From Diadema setosum (lineage: Eukaryota > Echinodermata > Echinoidea > Diadematoida > Diadematidae): a stretch of DNA of 64,000 nucleotides. The stretch is taken from the NCBI GenBank assembly GCA_033980235.1, contig CM067067.1, positions 17,044,739 to 17,108,738 on the forward strand, given 5' to 3'. Below, piece after piece: positions 32,070-44,218 of this stretch; position 1 is the first letter of the stretch, and every line of letters starts with the position of its first letter. The notes below the pieces were generated by a model. It searched no databases. It saw only the letters and a list, made by a program, of their open reading frames with translations, and was not told where the DNA came from. The position numbers were made by a program, and so were the translations under genes.

Positions 32070-35000
32070 TGTCAGCTGAAGAAAACCCGGAAGTGGCACC
32101 ATGCAGGGAAGGCTGTTTTGTTGTTGTTGTTTTTTTTTTCTTCTTATTGGCTGATGAAACCCGGAAGTGGCACCAGAAGTCTAAAGTGCCCCCCCCCCCC
32201 CCAACACACACACACACTTTTGAAAACGTGGCGCCGGGCATGCATGAACCATACTCCATGCAACAATCAATGATTATACAGATATACATACGTTCATATA
32301 CACGCATATGCAAACTTACGTGTGTGTGATAGTACATATTGATGATATTCGTGTTTGAGTATTATGTGTTTCCGTTCATGCGTTCTCAAAATTAATGATT
32401 GTACACTTACCTACTTCTTTTCTCTGTTTTCCACAAAAAGGTGTCGGGAAGACGAGTATTGTGGTGAGGTATGTGGGCAAAATCTTCAGTAAGCAGGTCA
32501 GCCCAACCGTTGGAGCATCCTTCTTTACGTTTAAAATGTAAGAAAAAGGGTACACAGTAGTATCATATCTATGATGTTCCATACCATTTTCTGTCTAATA
32601 TATATACTCGTTTATTGTGACCGATAGCAAGTTGATGAGTTTTGAAATGCAGCTGAAAACCGAACAAACAAAATGTACAAGAAGAGAGAAGGAATAAGTG
32701 GCTGACTAGCTTTTTTTATTCCACTGAAATCCATTGCCAGCTGCTACTGAGATCATGAATGCATCGCTGCAAAGGCCATGTATTTTATTTGATGCAAGGA
32801 CTATATTGTGGTCTTTCTCAATTTTGTCATGAGTTTAGCCCTAACAGACTTTAAGTGGTGAATTATCGATGTTTTAAAAGCATAAAGATGTATATAATTA
32901 GCTGATTTTATGATGAGAAAATATTGTTATATGGAATTTATGACATTTGCCAGCTTTTTACTGCACTTTGTTATACTTTTCCTGAATGGGAACAACTATA
33001 AATAACATATTTCATGAATATTTGATGTTGTTACATAATTTTTGTCATCATTATTGCCATCATTGCATCTCTTGCTGTAAGTATTATGACATCATCATTA
33101 ATTCGTGATGTCTTCATCCTCCTTAATATTATGACGATATTTGTATTGTTTCAAACATCTTTATTTGAGTCCTCATGTCAAGGGTATGTTTTTGCCTTAG
33201 AACTCATTGATTATCATTCATCATTCTCATTATGGGGCAGAGATGTACGAGATTATACTCATATTTATAAAATGATGAAGAAGATATTGATGATTTGTTG
33301 ACAGGTAGCACGTGACCAGGAATTTTCATTGCCTAACACGTAATTCCGCTTACGACCCTTCATACATAAAGTATAATGACGGGTCATTAGAACTGTCACC
33401 CCGCGATGGTGAACGGGCGAGATTTCATCGTTTTAATTTATCGCGATGAAGGTGATTTATCAAACAACCAGGATCTGTTCATCATTTTATAAAGCAAATA
33501 ATGAACGTCGTTTTGTTCGGGCATTACGTCATGGTATCGGTACCTACAGTATAATGTTGGTACCTTCGAAACAGTCCAATCACCCTCAATCGGCTGGTAG
33601 ACTATTCCAAAGGTACTATGTCTGAGTAATTCTTACGAATGCCCTTACTAACGTGTAATGTATACTAAGTCTCGTCTGTGACGCTTGTTTCATCATCAGG
33701 AACGTAGACAATCACAGGGTCAAGCTGCAGCTGTGGGACACGGCCGGCCAAGAGAGGTTCCGCTCAATGGCGCCCATGTACTATCGCAAGTCGAACGCGG
33801 CCTTTCTCGTCTACGACATCACGGATTCCCGCACTTTCGAGAACATGAAGCTGTGGTCCGAAGGTCAGAGGGATCAATGCAGTCCAGAATTCTCAAAACT
33901 TTAATAATTCCAGATAAATTTGCTCAGTAGAGAGTGTAAAGGAGATGAAGACGAAATTGGTCGATCATTTTCTCTCTTTCATCCCCTCTCTTTATGATAA
34001 CTGATGTTTTTCTAAGCTTATGGTATATATACTCTCTGCTAAGTACTGGTAACGCTACCTTTTGACATGACTTTTTTTAATATAATTTCGCGTAGTGTTG
34101 TTTTGGGGTTTTCCCTTTATGTCTCAATGAGAAGTGGTGTGTAGAGTCAATGACTATATAGTGGGGAATGGCGGGAGTTATAGCTTGATACAGACAATGT
34201 AAGTCATATAGAGTTTCAACATACATTGTATTACTTTTAACCTGTAATCCACTAAAAGATTTATTGAGAGTTAAAAGGCATTGAGTTGAAAAACATATTA
34301 TCTGTACATATTATTATTGTTAGTTCCGGCGAAATTAACATGAGTTGCATTGATAAATGCAGTGAGCTTAACGCACTTTATTTTCAATATCTCTTAGATC
34401 TCAAGAGATCAGGCCTGACAGGAAAAAAAGTAATAAAGGCTTACGCAAGCTGCATCCTGTTGAATTGCCTCGAGTAGGTTTACATAGCTCAATCATACAC
34501 TGTGCTAACGTTAAATGGATGATAACCATCTATAATCATTGTCCTTTTTCCCCTTTTCCAGAACTTGAAAAGAATATTGACGGTCCTATAGGTAATTATC
34601 AAAACTTAGTAAACTTATGAGTTGATCAGCAAAGTCGACTATAAGTCTTCTGTTGGCAAATTAGAGAATGCGTGGATTTCGTGTTTTGTATGCGAGAGTG
34701 CATCATGAACGTTTCTTACTTTTCACAATATAAAAATGATCCTTGAATGTCCTGTGAAAATCTGGCAAATCATTTCACAGGATGCTATGAGCATTTTCAG
34801 ATAACGTGACTGATAAATAAAACATATTGAACAAAAATTATCACAAATATGAAGTATATAACATGTCGTATGAATTTATTCCCATTGGGTAAAATGTTTA
34901 CAACCGTTGCAACAAGCAATCGTTTAATTGCCAAAGAAAGAACTGTAAATCTACAGTTTATTGCGAGTTGAATATCCCTGGAGTCGCGGTAACCGCAAAT

Positions 35001-36332
35001 ATTGTCAAGTGCGATCATGTATAGTACCATGACTTCAAAGTCATGGCCAAAATGGTCACCATTATTCTCGATTTCTCCTTCCGTCTGTATCAGTGATTTG
35101 CGTCCTTGGCAATAAATGTGACCTGGCTGACAACAGGCAGGTATCGGCCGAGGAAGGCCTGCGGTACGCCGCCAGCATCGGCGCACTCTTCTTCGAGACC
35201 TCGGCGCTGAAAGATGAAGGTATTGATATCCATATTACTTAGCATTTCATTTCATTTATTTCTTATTCTTCTTTTTCCAACAAAAAACAACACAGAATAA
35301 ATCAGGAATAATCAGGAATTATATCATAAACTTATACATGTACATTAGACTTTGCATGGGATAAATGATACAGATAAAATATATGCATGCATACTGGCAA
35401 AAAATACAAAGTCATGCTTCAGCTGAGAAAAAAAAAAAAGGATTGAGAGGTTCACTAAAAAGCAAGCTTGTAAATTGGAAACCACTCAAAGAAAAATAAT
35501 ATTTGCAAATACTTAGGACAAATATAGCATGAATCCGTATAGTCCCAGTTATGTTCAGTAAAAATTTCTGACTGTAAACAAACGCTCCGTTGAAGGAAAG
35601 AAGAAAAAAACCACTGTAAAAATGTTCATCAATTGAAAGTCTCAACTGTTACGCCGAAGGAGGAGCAGATTGTCAAGTATGCAGCATTCCTTTGTCCTAT
35701 ATACATGATATGAATGGTATACCATGGAAGATACTGACAAACGCTTGATCAAAAAAAAAAAAAAAAAAAAACGCTATTATTTTTTTCATTTATGTCTTCA
35801 TTGCTTTTCATAACAGTTGCATAACAAGAATAAATACGAACAGAAATCACAGTATTCCATGATAATATTGTAAAAAGGGGGAGCAAAAAAGAAAGAAAAA
35901 AAAGGGATTAAATATTTTTAAGAATGTGATATAAAGTAAAAAAAAAAAAAATGATTTGCAGCGTTTTCAATATGGTGCCAACAAATGTTTACAGTCAGTC
36001 ATATATACAAGTAGCTCCCGACCCAATGAAGTTATATGTGTTATATCCGCATCCTGGCATTCCTTATCTGGTTCTCTGGCGCAGGCGTGTCGGAGGCCTT
36101 TCTACGGGTGGCCCTGGCTCTCATTTCGCTCGCGAAGAGCACGAGTGCGTCGGGGATGGCGATCAAGGACTACGACACCAGTCGACGTCAGTCAGCTGAC
36201 ATCACTGCTTTCCCGGCCCACCTTCAGATGCTGCGAGAGAAGGCTGAGGCAGCTGGTGGTAGCACCTTCGAGGAGGAGGAGGACGACGACGGACACGGCG
36301 GGAAATCGAGTTGCTGTTCTTCGTTGTCGTGA
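30588..36332 (+). CDS. Divergent Rab GTPase, Rab5/21/22/31 group (complete, 6 coding exons)
   Basis: Membrane-anchored small GTPase, expected on early endosomes by family. Coding exons: 30588-30630, 32441-32537, 33700-33863, 34562-34591 (a 30-bp micro-exon), 35094-35219, 36085-36332. All GT-AG, phases consistent, 708 bases, 235 aa. The ATG has A at -3. Motifs seen: P-loop GKEGVGKT (12-19), switch [28 protein letters not shown] (59-76), NKCD (118-121) and ETSAL (146-150). The APMYYR and GASFF words are marks of the Rab5/22/31 group. Oddities: K follows MYYR where the group usually has G; the C-terminal tail is long, with an acidic run EEEEDDD; and the prenylation motif is CC followed by SSLS rather than terminal. 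I cannot name a one-to-one vertebrate orthologue. Intact motifs and frames suggest it is functional. Confidence 0.93.
30631..32440. other. Intron 1 of the Rab5-group gene
   Basis: Non-coding 1.8-kb intron bounded by GTAAGC and AAAAAG. It contains the T-rich repeat block at 31976-32205 and nothing else that I recognise. Confidence 0.8.
31976..32205. repeat. Array of MITE-derived segments with long T runs
   Basis: Three spaced copies of GGAAGTGGCAC. Two of them (about 32083 and 32157) are the longer form AACCCGGAAGTGGCACCA, the same word as in the core of the 170-bp MITE at 21856-22025. The first is the variant GCGGAAGTGGCACT near 32007. They are separated by T homopolymers (one about 27 long at 32040-32066) and end in a C run and a CA repeat. 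Looks like tandem internal parts of that MITE family. Confidence 0.6.
32538..35093. other. Introns 2-4 of the Rab5-group gene
   Basis: Apart from exons 33700-33863 and 34562-34591 this stretch is AT-rich intron DNA (1162, 698 and 502 bp introns). No other gene or clear repeat family is seen. Confidence 0.75.
35220..36084. other. Intron 5 of the Rab5-group gene, with a retroposon tail
   Basis: Starts with a TTTCA-repeat followed by TTTATTTCTTATTCTTCTTT (about 35240-35275), the minus-strand signature of a retroposon 3' end with tandem-repeat tail. A-runs lie at about 35752-35771 and 35939-35951. No coding signal. Confidence 0.5.
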
Positions 36333-36426
36333 TGAACGGCTATGATGACTGCTCAGTGCGAAGAAAACACCCCGTGTAAAGTCTAGGAGGAAGACGAAAG
36401 GAAGAGAACAATCTTCATTGTGTACA

Positions 36427-36430
36427 GAGA

Positions 36431-36472
<42 letters not shown>

Positions 36473-36490
36473 CAGGGAGAGGGAGAGAGT
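36427..36490. repeat. GA microsatellite in the Rab 3' UTR
   Basis: Purine-only GA repeat about 95 bases after the Rab stop codon, hence probably transcribed. Confidence 0.9.
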
Positions 36491-37165
36491 GGGAGGAAAA
36501 ATGAACCTGAAATGTATTTGACTTTGTGCAAACAGGTGTATTTCTCTCGAGTGGCATTCATATCTGTACAGCAGTCATTAAATGTTACTTATGTTGATGC
36601 TTTTCGTGTATCACCTTGGTGTATGGGATCGCTCAAAATTGGAACGTTCCTCTGGGTTTAAAAAAAAAAGTGCATCCCATCAATTGGCCGGAAGTCTGTC
36701 CACTGTTTGGAATATTGTCACATATTTGTTGTTCTTTGTATTTTTTTAATTGACTAAGATGTGTCATATTGCAGATTTAACTGACATAAGTAGGCCTACA
36801 TCCTTGCAGTTCACAAGGTAATGTCATGTTATATTAGAAGGCTATAATTAAGAGCTTAACTTTAAAGATTCTAATTAAGAAAATAACATTTCAAGATGTG
36901 TTCTCGATAGGCCTCAATAGGATAAAATGTACATGTGAGTTTAATGTTGTAACTTTTGCAGTATATTCATCACACGTTTTTGTTCCTGTTGCACTAAAGG
37001 GAAACTTAAACCCAATATACTCATGTCGATACAGCGAATATAGAAAATTACAATCTGAATAGTGGAGCAGAAGACCACCACAATTGGTGATGTCACATCA
37101 GTAGTGCAATGATATATGCCTAAAGGAAGAGCAAAGAGAATGTCACAATTATATTAAAAAAAAAG

Positions 37166-37171
37166 AATAAA
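37166..37171 (+). terminator. Candidate poly(A) signal for the Rab5-group gene
   Basis: First canonical AATAAA on the plus strand after the stop at 36332 that I noticed; an ATTAAA variant lies nearer at about 36577. The true cleavage site is unknown. Confidence 0.25.
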
Positions 37172-38206
37172 CAAACCATAAACATTTCCTCTCCTTGTTA
37201 CTGACATAATTATTATGATGAAGGTGAAGTCAAGTCCTCTTTCAAAATACCAGAAGCTGAATATAGACGAGGAATTAATGAAACCATTACTATTTTGTCT
37301 GTCTGATGAATAGAGCTGCATTTTAAACGAAGAACCCTTCAGATTCAGTGAAAACTGCTTGTAGGTTTTGTAGTGAATCGTTAGTAAGGCTGAGGGCTGA
37401 GGGCTTAAGGCATCTTCTACAAGGTCGTATCACGCAATCACACAGAGATATATGGGTCTCTTACTATGTCATGTCATGACCATGAAATTCAACGTAGCAT
37501 TATGCATACAAGTTAGTTGCTTTTTGTGTCCCCAGATAATCTGTATAATATATGTATAGAGATTTGCAAAGATTTGACTATTCTGTATATCATATTTTGT
37601 GCTATATTCTCTAGTGATTGGGTTTTTACCTTGGCTTTTTTTAACTGTTCGTCACGCGACTGATTATTTTCTGTGATTCATCGTGTTTTACCGTCTGACA
37701 GCTCGATTTTATCTGTACATATTGGTATATATGCTTGCAAAGGTTTTCGACAAACGAGGTAGAGATAATGTAAACTGACAAAATACATGTACGTGAGGAA
37801 GATTCCAAAATTGTGTCAGGCTAGAATGTACCAGGCATGTACATTTTTCCCTCATTAATTTTAATCTCTATTTTAAATTACGGTGGAACATTGCATTAGT
37901 ACAAGTGATACTGTGTACTATTTATGTCAATAGAACCAATGCCAGCTGAAATCGATTTTTTTAAAATCAAATGACCGTACAAATATTGATTCATTGGCCT
38001 CCGTAAATATGAAAATTAACGGTCTTTATGCAAGTTACAGAGGAATACAGCAGCCCTGCGCGTTCGATGAAGAACCACTGTGTGTCTGATTGAATGCTAC
38101 TTTGATACGATCCAATGAAATTTACCGTTGTTATAATCCTACAAAGGGGTGACCCCCTCCCTCTGCCGCTCTGTCCTGAAGATCACGGGGGGGGGGGGGG
38201 GGGAGG

Positions 38207-38348
38207 GGGCATTTCATGAGGCGTTTTGTCCGACAAATTTGTCGGACAAAATTGCTCTTAGCCCATCAGATGATGATGATGATTTCAGTAGCTTATAACA
38301 GTTTGTCAGATGCTAAAAATATCTGACAAAACGCTTCATGAAATGCCC
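38207..38348. mobile_element. 142-bp palindromic MITE
   Basis: GGGCATTTCATGAGGCGTTT at the left and, on the opposite strand, GGGCATTTCATGAAGCGTTT at the right are terminal inverted repeats extending to TTGTC. Just inside the left end is a perfect 28-bp palindrome (38224-38251) centred on AAATTT. It is preceded by a G run of about 19 (38187-38205). Confidence 0.75.
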
Positions 38349-39079
38349 TAGGAGGCTCGTTATGACGAGAATCAATATATACACCCTCGATGTCTTTTGT
38401 CTTTTTCTTTTTTTTCGTGGCAATAAAATCGTGTCTTGTTGAAAGGCTAAAAACCCTTGAATTTTTAAGATGAAAAACAATGTACATGCTGAGGTTGACT
38501 GCGAAGGGCATTTGTGAAATATTGAAAAGCACTTCTACTCCCGCGTGGTGTAAAATATAATAAAGTTATGAAATCTGCACAGACTTTCGCAATATACCGT
38601 GATTTTGACCACGATCCATATATGTTCTGGAGGAGTTGATGTTGTCATCACCTCACGCGTCTCCCAGTGACCTCCTATATATATTATGTTCCTGAATTTG
38701 AACGATGCAATTATAGTGTACAGTAATATTCTATAGTGTACTGTCAGTTGTATTCGATGTTGTTATTGGTGATGTTGTCGATACGCTTATATAGGATCTT
38801 TATAGATAGCAAGTTGAGTAGCAGTCGATGCTGTTATAAAGACCATTACCATATTACATCATATCGTATGCAAGTCTCAACTCTAACGAAAATCATAAGA
38901 TTCCATTATTGGTGGCCTGATAATGAAACTTGGTGGCCCGAAAAAAAAAATCAAAAACATTAATAAAATAGACATAAACGTAAAAAGGAAATATAATAAT
39001 TCTTAAAAATATCAAATTAATTAGGAAATAAACAGTAATTATGATAATCATGCGAAAATTGACAGACATGATAAAGTTC

Positions 39080-39160
39080 TTCAAGTGCATGTATACCACT
39101 TACTGTGAAGTAAGAAGTAAGAAATAAAGGCATTTGAAATGAAATGATTAAATAAAACAT
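39080..39160 (+). repeat. Possible retroposon 3' end
   Basis: AATAAAGGCATTTGAAATGAAATGAT: an AATAAA signal next to short GAAAT pentamers, the plus-strand form of the retroposon tails seen elsewhere in this window. Weak evidence only. Confidence 0.3.
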
Positions 39161-39672
39161 TGAAATAATCATAAACCCTGATAAACAGATTCAACAATGC
39201 ATTAAAAGAGTCATAAACCATGATTTATGTGTGCAAATCTGTAGGTATGAAAAGGCTTCAAATACCACGCACTGTGACAAAGTTCACAGAGTCTAGCATA
39301 TTCAATAAGCATTATTTTCCATGACACTAAATTCATGACATGATTATAACATAATCATATAAGATAGAAATTATCTAACACAGTGTTTAACTTATTTATG
39401 GCACTATTGGATAGATAAATTTTGGTCGTGAGAGGGGAAAAAAGAATTTTGGCCGTGGAATATAGAGTTTGATGACCATGTGAAGCGGGGGTCTGGCAAC
39501 CATGGCTGCAATAATCTGAAATGCTTCTAGTTATCAAGCTTTGAGCCGCGATTTATTTCCTCCTATTCTGGATGAAAAACAAAAACAAAAACACACATCA
39601 TTTTCAGAACAACGTGTCCATATACAGTTATATAATAATAATAATGGTAGGGCCCTCTGGTAGAGCAGTGGC

Positions 39673-39673
39673 A

Positions 39674-39716
<43 letters not shown>

Positions 39717-39807
39717 TTTATTATTATTATTATTATCATTATTATTATTATTATTGTTATTATTATTATTATTATCATTAGTGTTATTATTATCATTATT
39801 ATTATTA

Positions 39808-39853
<46 letters not shown>

Positions 39854-39876
39854 CATTATTGTTATTATTATTATTA

Positions 39877-39907
<31 letters not shown>

Positions 39908-39955
39908 CATTATTGTTATTATTATTATTATTATCATTATTATTATTATTATTAT
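39673..39955. repeat. AAT/ATT microsatellite (~280 bp)
   Basis: An AAT run flips to an ATT run at about 39717 and continues with ATC and GTT interruptions. The AAT and ATT halves are complementary and could fold. The 193-aa poly-Asn and 146-aa poly-Ile open frames here are artefacts. Confidence 0.97.
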
Positions 39956-40692
39956 ACTCACACACATTTTTGGTGGCCCAATCCGCCCACCAAAACATGT
40001 CATTTCTTAGTATCACTGTATATACGGGAAAAAAAGCGCAAAAAAAAAAATGTCGTCTGTGCTGTTCAACCCTAAGGGGCAGGATCATGTATAGGACGCT
40101 GCGGACTGTGTACATTGTTTAAAAGTTCTGCGGGTGGAATAAAAATACTTAACTTCACCCCCTCTTTGGTATAATGCATCATTCAATATTTGGATGCCGA
40201 AGCGGGCACGTGATCTCGGCAAACAAGTCCGGATGGTTTTTTGGCGCAACGGACATAATGTGACAGGTTTTCGGGGGCAATAATCCCCTCTCCCACAATC
40301 ATTGCACACGTATATTACTCCACATACAACACAATTTAGACGCTGAAGAATCAATCTCTTCTAGGCAAGCCTTTGCGTCAGCTCTGCTTTCAACACATCT
40401 ACAAGTAAGTGACATCCTGCGTTTACATGTATGTGTGTGTACATGTGTATATCTATGTTTGTGAATTATTTTGTTTTTGATTGATTCGGTCAATATGATT
40501 ATATTGTGACGTTGTGTCACGTATTTATGCCGGCAAAGTTGTAATTGTATCGATTTCAATTTCAACGTTAAACATTCAAGATTTGGATCTGACATAGATC
40601 TTAGACCTACGGAATGAAGAAGTACGTACTTAAACGTGAAAGAGAGCGGAGGAAGTCTGATTTTTACGGCTGATTTGAAATTCGACATCCGT

Positions 40693-40697
<5 letters not shown>

Positions 40698-40738
<41 letters not shown>
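40698..40738. repeat. GAT microsatellite
   Basis: Thirteen or so GAT units, intergenic. Confidence 0.95.
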
Positions 40739-40742
<4 letters not shown>

Positions 40743-41158
40743 TAATTATATCCGTATTTTATACATAACAGTTTATTTTATATTTTCCTTCTAGAGATAA
40801 TATGCACAAAATCTTGTAAATACCTGATTAAAATCCCCCTATATACAATTATTTTGATGATAACTATAGTAATATCTAATTTGCGTTTCGGACTGTACAA
40901 GAGAGAAGTACGATGGGACCTACATAAAAGTACGGAGAGCGGATAAGAAACTTTATACCAGATCAAAACAATAACACAATGTGGGAAAATGAGATATAGT
41001 ATAAATTAAGGTGAACCACGACAGTGACAAAGTTTTCTTTAGGAATAGAACGTAATTATTGAAGGTACTTTGGCATTCATGAATCTGTTATTTGTATTGC
41101 ATTGAACTACCACAAGCATTTAACATAAATTGTAATACATAATATATACATATGTATA

Positions 41159-41159
<1 letters not shown>

Positions 41160-41216
<57 letters not shown>

Positions 41217-41225
41217 CATACATAT
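41160..41225. repeat. TA microsatellite
   Basis: TA run with TACA edges, intergenic. Confidence 0.95.
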
Positions 41226-42861
41226 ATACATATCACAGGTGGAATGTGCAATTATTTCGCTATCCGGCTCCCGCCGTCGCGACGCGTCGGCCTCTCGGTC
41301 GAAAAAGAAAAAGAAAAACATAACAATAACTGCAGAATCGCTCACGATGAATTCCCAGAGGGCGACGGCAAGGCCCAGATTGCTCTTGCCAGAGTGTGAA
41401 AAAGTCATTAATAGGCGTAACGAACCTTTGGAATAAAGAACCTTCGGAATAATGAACTATAACCATGTATCGGACAATGATATGCGGCAATATATTGCAG
41501 AAGAACTTGCAAATTTTTCGGTGTCTGCTAATTTGATATCCATTTTGGAGAGCCATTCGGGATAAACCTTTTGATTTCAAGATTAACGAAAGGAATGTAA
41601 GAATGAGCAGCTTGTTATTTGAGGGGAGAGATAATTCCAGTATCTGAACCCTATTTGCATTATCGTTTCTGTTTTTGTTTATTTGTTTGTTTGTTTGTTT
41701 GTTTGTTTTTTAGGGGGAGGTGCAAAGCTTTCTCGAGCATGTGGAAGGAGAAGCGCGTTACTTTGGCGCATAGGATAGCTGTGAATCATTTTTTTTTTTC
41801 TGAACAGTAGTAAGGAATCGGGTAGCTCCTTGGCGCAAAATTAGTGCATTAAGTATGCTGACGTGATAGCTAAACAAATCTGTTGTTTTTCAGTACAACT
41901 GTATTTTATGTTTAAAGAACATTTTCTTTTTCTTTCTTTTTTTTGGTATTAAACAAATATCTTACGCGGTTAACATTTCTTCTGGCACGTTTTCTGGAAT
42001 TGAATGTTTCTAGTTGCATTTCAAGAGACAATAATGTCGTATTAGGTACGGAATTATCAAAGCAGAATAAACATTAAGCAGACTAGCTTTAGCAAGGAGA
42101 AACATAATTATTTGAGTTTATCAAGGGTACCAGTATTCCTATAAAGCATAATAATGAATAAGTAACATGGGATTTCCGGCATAAATCAATATCAATGAGA
42201 AGTCCTAAAAGTGTTACACAATCAACTTGCTTTAATTCGATATTATAAATCTTGATGTTATGAAGCATTTTATAAAGATTGTTATTAAAAAAGCAAATAG
42301 TGTGTTTTATCTATATTGAGAGATATTGGCATATTATATATATTCAAGACATCAAAAGGTGAAATTCTTCAATGAGAGCATTAGAATTACTGTGTGAAGT
42401 ACGGATTGGAGTCATTTGCAAAGCATGTGAAGGAAAAAAATCCGCAGAGAGTAAGGAAGGTGATCATTAAAAATACAATAGTGGAACCCTATACAATAGG
42501 ACGCCACATGAAATTAATTTCAACTGAGAATTACGGCGATTTATGATCACAAATGGTTTTCTGTTGAATCTTAAAACCACGGTAAAGCTTTCCCACATAT
42601 TTCACAGTATCGTAGTTTACATAGATCAAAATAAATCTGTCCAACTGTGTCGAACGCCTTGAAAAATGAAAATAAACGTCACAAGTGTGGGAAACATCTG
42701 CTTTGTGGATAAGAGGGAGTAAAGCGTTTTTATAGAAACACAAAAACAAGCGTATGACTAGTATTGCTATAGGAAACATCTAAGTCTTCCGAAGACAAAG
42801 TGTTACGTATCTGTATTGCTTTTCTTGTATTGGATATATGACTGAAAAAGCTGCTACCACA

Positions 42862-42926
42862 AAAATCACCATAGTCAAGCTATGATGCGACAGTAAGTCG
42901 CATCATAGCTTGGCTATGGTGATTTT
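42862..42926. repeat. Near-perfect 30-bp-stem hairpin
   Basis: Arms 42862-42891 and 42897-42926 are complementary at 29 of 30 positions, the single difference giving a G-T wobble in one strand, around the loop AGTAA. The arm begins AAAATCACCATAGTCAAGCT. The 65-base length is that of a pre-miRNA, but the loop is short and the stem almost perfect, so a recent inverted duplication or foldback is equally likely. No promoter is recognisable. Confidence 0.9.
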
Positions 42927-43310
42927 AGTACATGTTAACCTTTGCAATAAAGGAATTCAAAAGTATACACGCAAACAATGTTATTTCCTCGCTACATGCC
43001 CTTATGTTGACATTTATTGTTCTCTGAACTTTATAATATGTCAGGGGAACATGTCTTTTGATGAAATATGGAACGTTCATCAATCAATCTTCAAACAACC
43101 ACTCACAGTTGTCATAACTTACCCCAATCTAACTTCGACGTGTTTGCGTTTGTGTAATTGAGTCAATAAACGTCACACTCTAATACGCCTCGTTTCGATT
43201 GCTTCCTTCAAATATCATAGTTCACCCATCCAACACTCCTTACAAATCAGCTTTACCTTAATGTGCATTACTCAGTATACAGTACAAAAAAATCGTATAT
43301 TTTTAAGTTT

Positions 43311-43937
43311 CTTTAAAGGGGTATTACGGTACAGATAAAAGTTAGTTTGAAAAGAAAGAGTAAAGCATGACAAGCACAACAGTGAATATTTAGTCAAAAT
43401 CTGATTAAAAATAAGGAAGTTATGGAATTTCCAAGATTGCCATTTTTTTTTTTTTTGCTAAACAGTTCTCGAACAGTTGGTATGAATATGTAAATGAGTG
43501 AGCTGATGATGTAATCATCTCACAATTTTCCATTTATTGTTTACAAAAAAAAATGTCGAAAAGTTTCTGTTATCAAAGAGTAAAATGCAATGTTCTTTAT
43601 TGTTGAATAAATTTGAAATAATGATCAGTCAGATGTAACAGTATTTGAGACTGGGGCATAATTGCGTTTGAACAAAAACAAAAGGAAATTTAAACATTTT
43701 AAGTAAAAAACTGTATAGCAAGTTGTGAAGGGCTGACGTCATCAATTCACTGTTTCAATATTCATATCGACTGTTCAAGAACAAATTCGTAAAAATTAGC
43801 GAAACTTGATCACAGCTCCATAACTTCTTTTATTTTCATCTAATTTTGATCAAATTTTCTTTATTTTTCTTAGAACATTTTGTACTCATTCTTTTCAGAC
43901 TTACTTTTTACTGGTCCCGATTTTTTTTTCTTTAAAG
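43311..43937. mobile_element. Long palindromic MITE (~630 bp)
   Basis: CTTTAAAG at both edges; inside, GATAAAAGTTAGTTTGAAAAG on the left matches AGTAAAAAGTAAGTCTGAAA read from the right on the opposite strand. Further in, GAACAGTTGGTATGAATATG pairs with the inverted form of CAATATTCATATCGACTGTT near 43756-43775. Arms are diverged and about 200 bp long. No transposase. Confidence 0.6.
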
Positions 43938-44129
43938 TCCCATTCCACTCCATGTCCAAGTGAGCTTTGAAAGAATGGCATCAGACAAGCAGAATGGGAG
44001 AAAGTAATGCATCATAATCGGTCATGTAGTATAGCAAACCATGATGGAAATTTCCCAGTTTCACAATGTTGTTTTCTCGAGACAGTCAATAATTATCAAC
44101 AATTTACACAAACACATTGCGTAATTACA

Positions 44130-44154
44130 TACACACACACACACACACACACAC

Positions 44155-44192
<38 letters not shown>

Positions 44193-44218
44193 TTGTATAT
44201 ATATATATTTATATAATA
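44130..44218. repeat. CA and TA compound microsatellite
   Basis: CA run (about 44131-44155) passing into TA runs to about 44216. Confidence 0.95.

Noticed and set aside
33685..33930. 81-aa plus frame over Rab exon 3
   Set aside because: Wrong frame of the real exon 33700-33863, whose correct frame carries WDTAGQERF.
39534..40115. 193-aa minus-strand frame rich in Asn and Tyr
   Set aside because: It is a read-through of the AAT/ATT microsatellite; no domain and no splice support.
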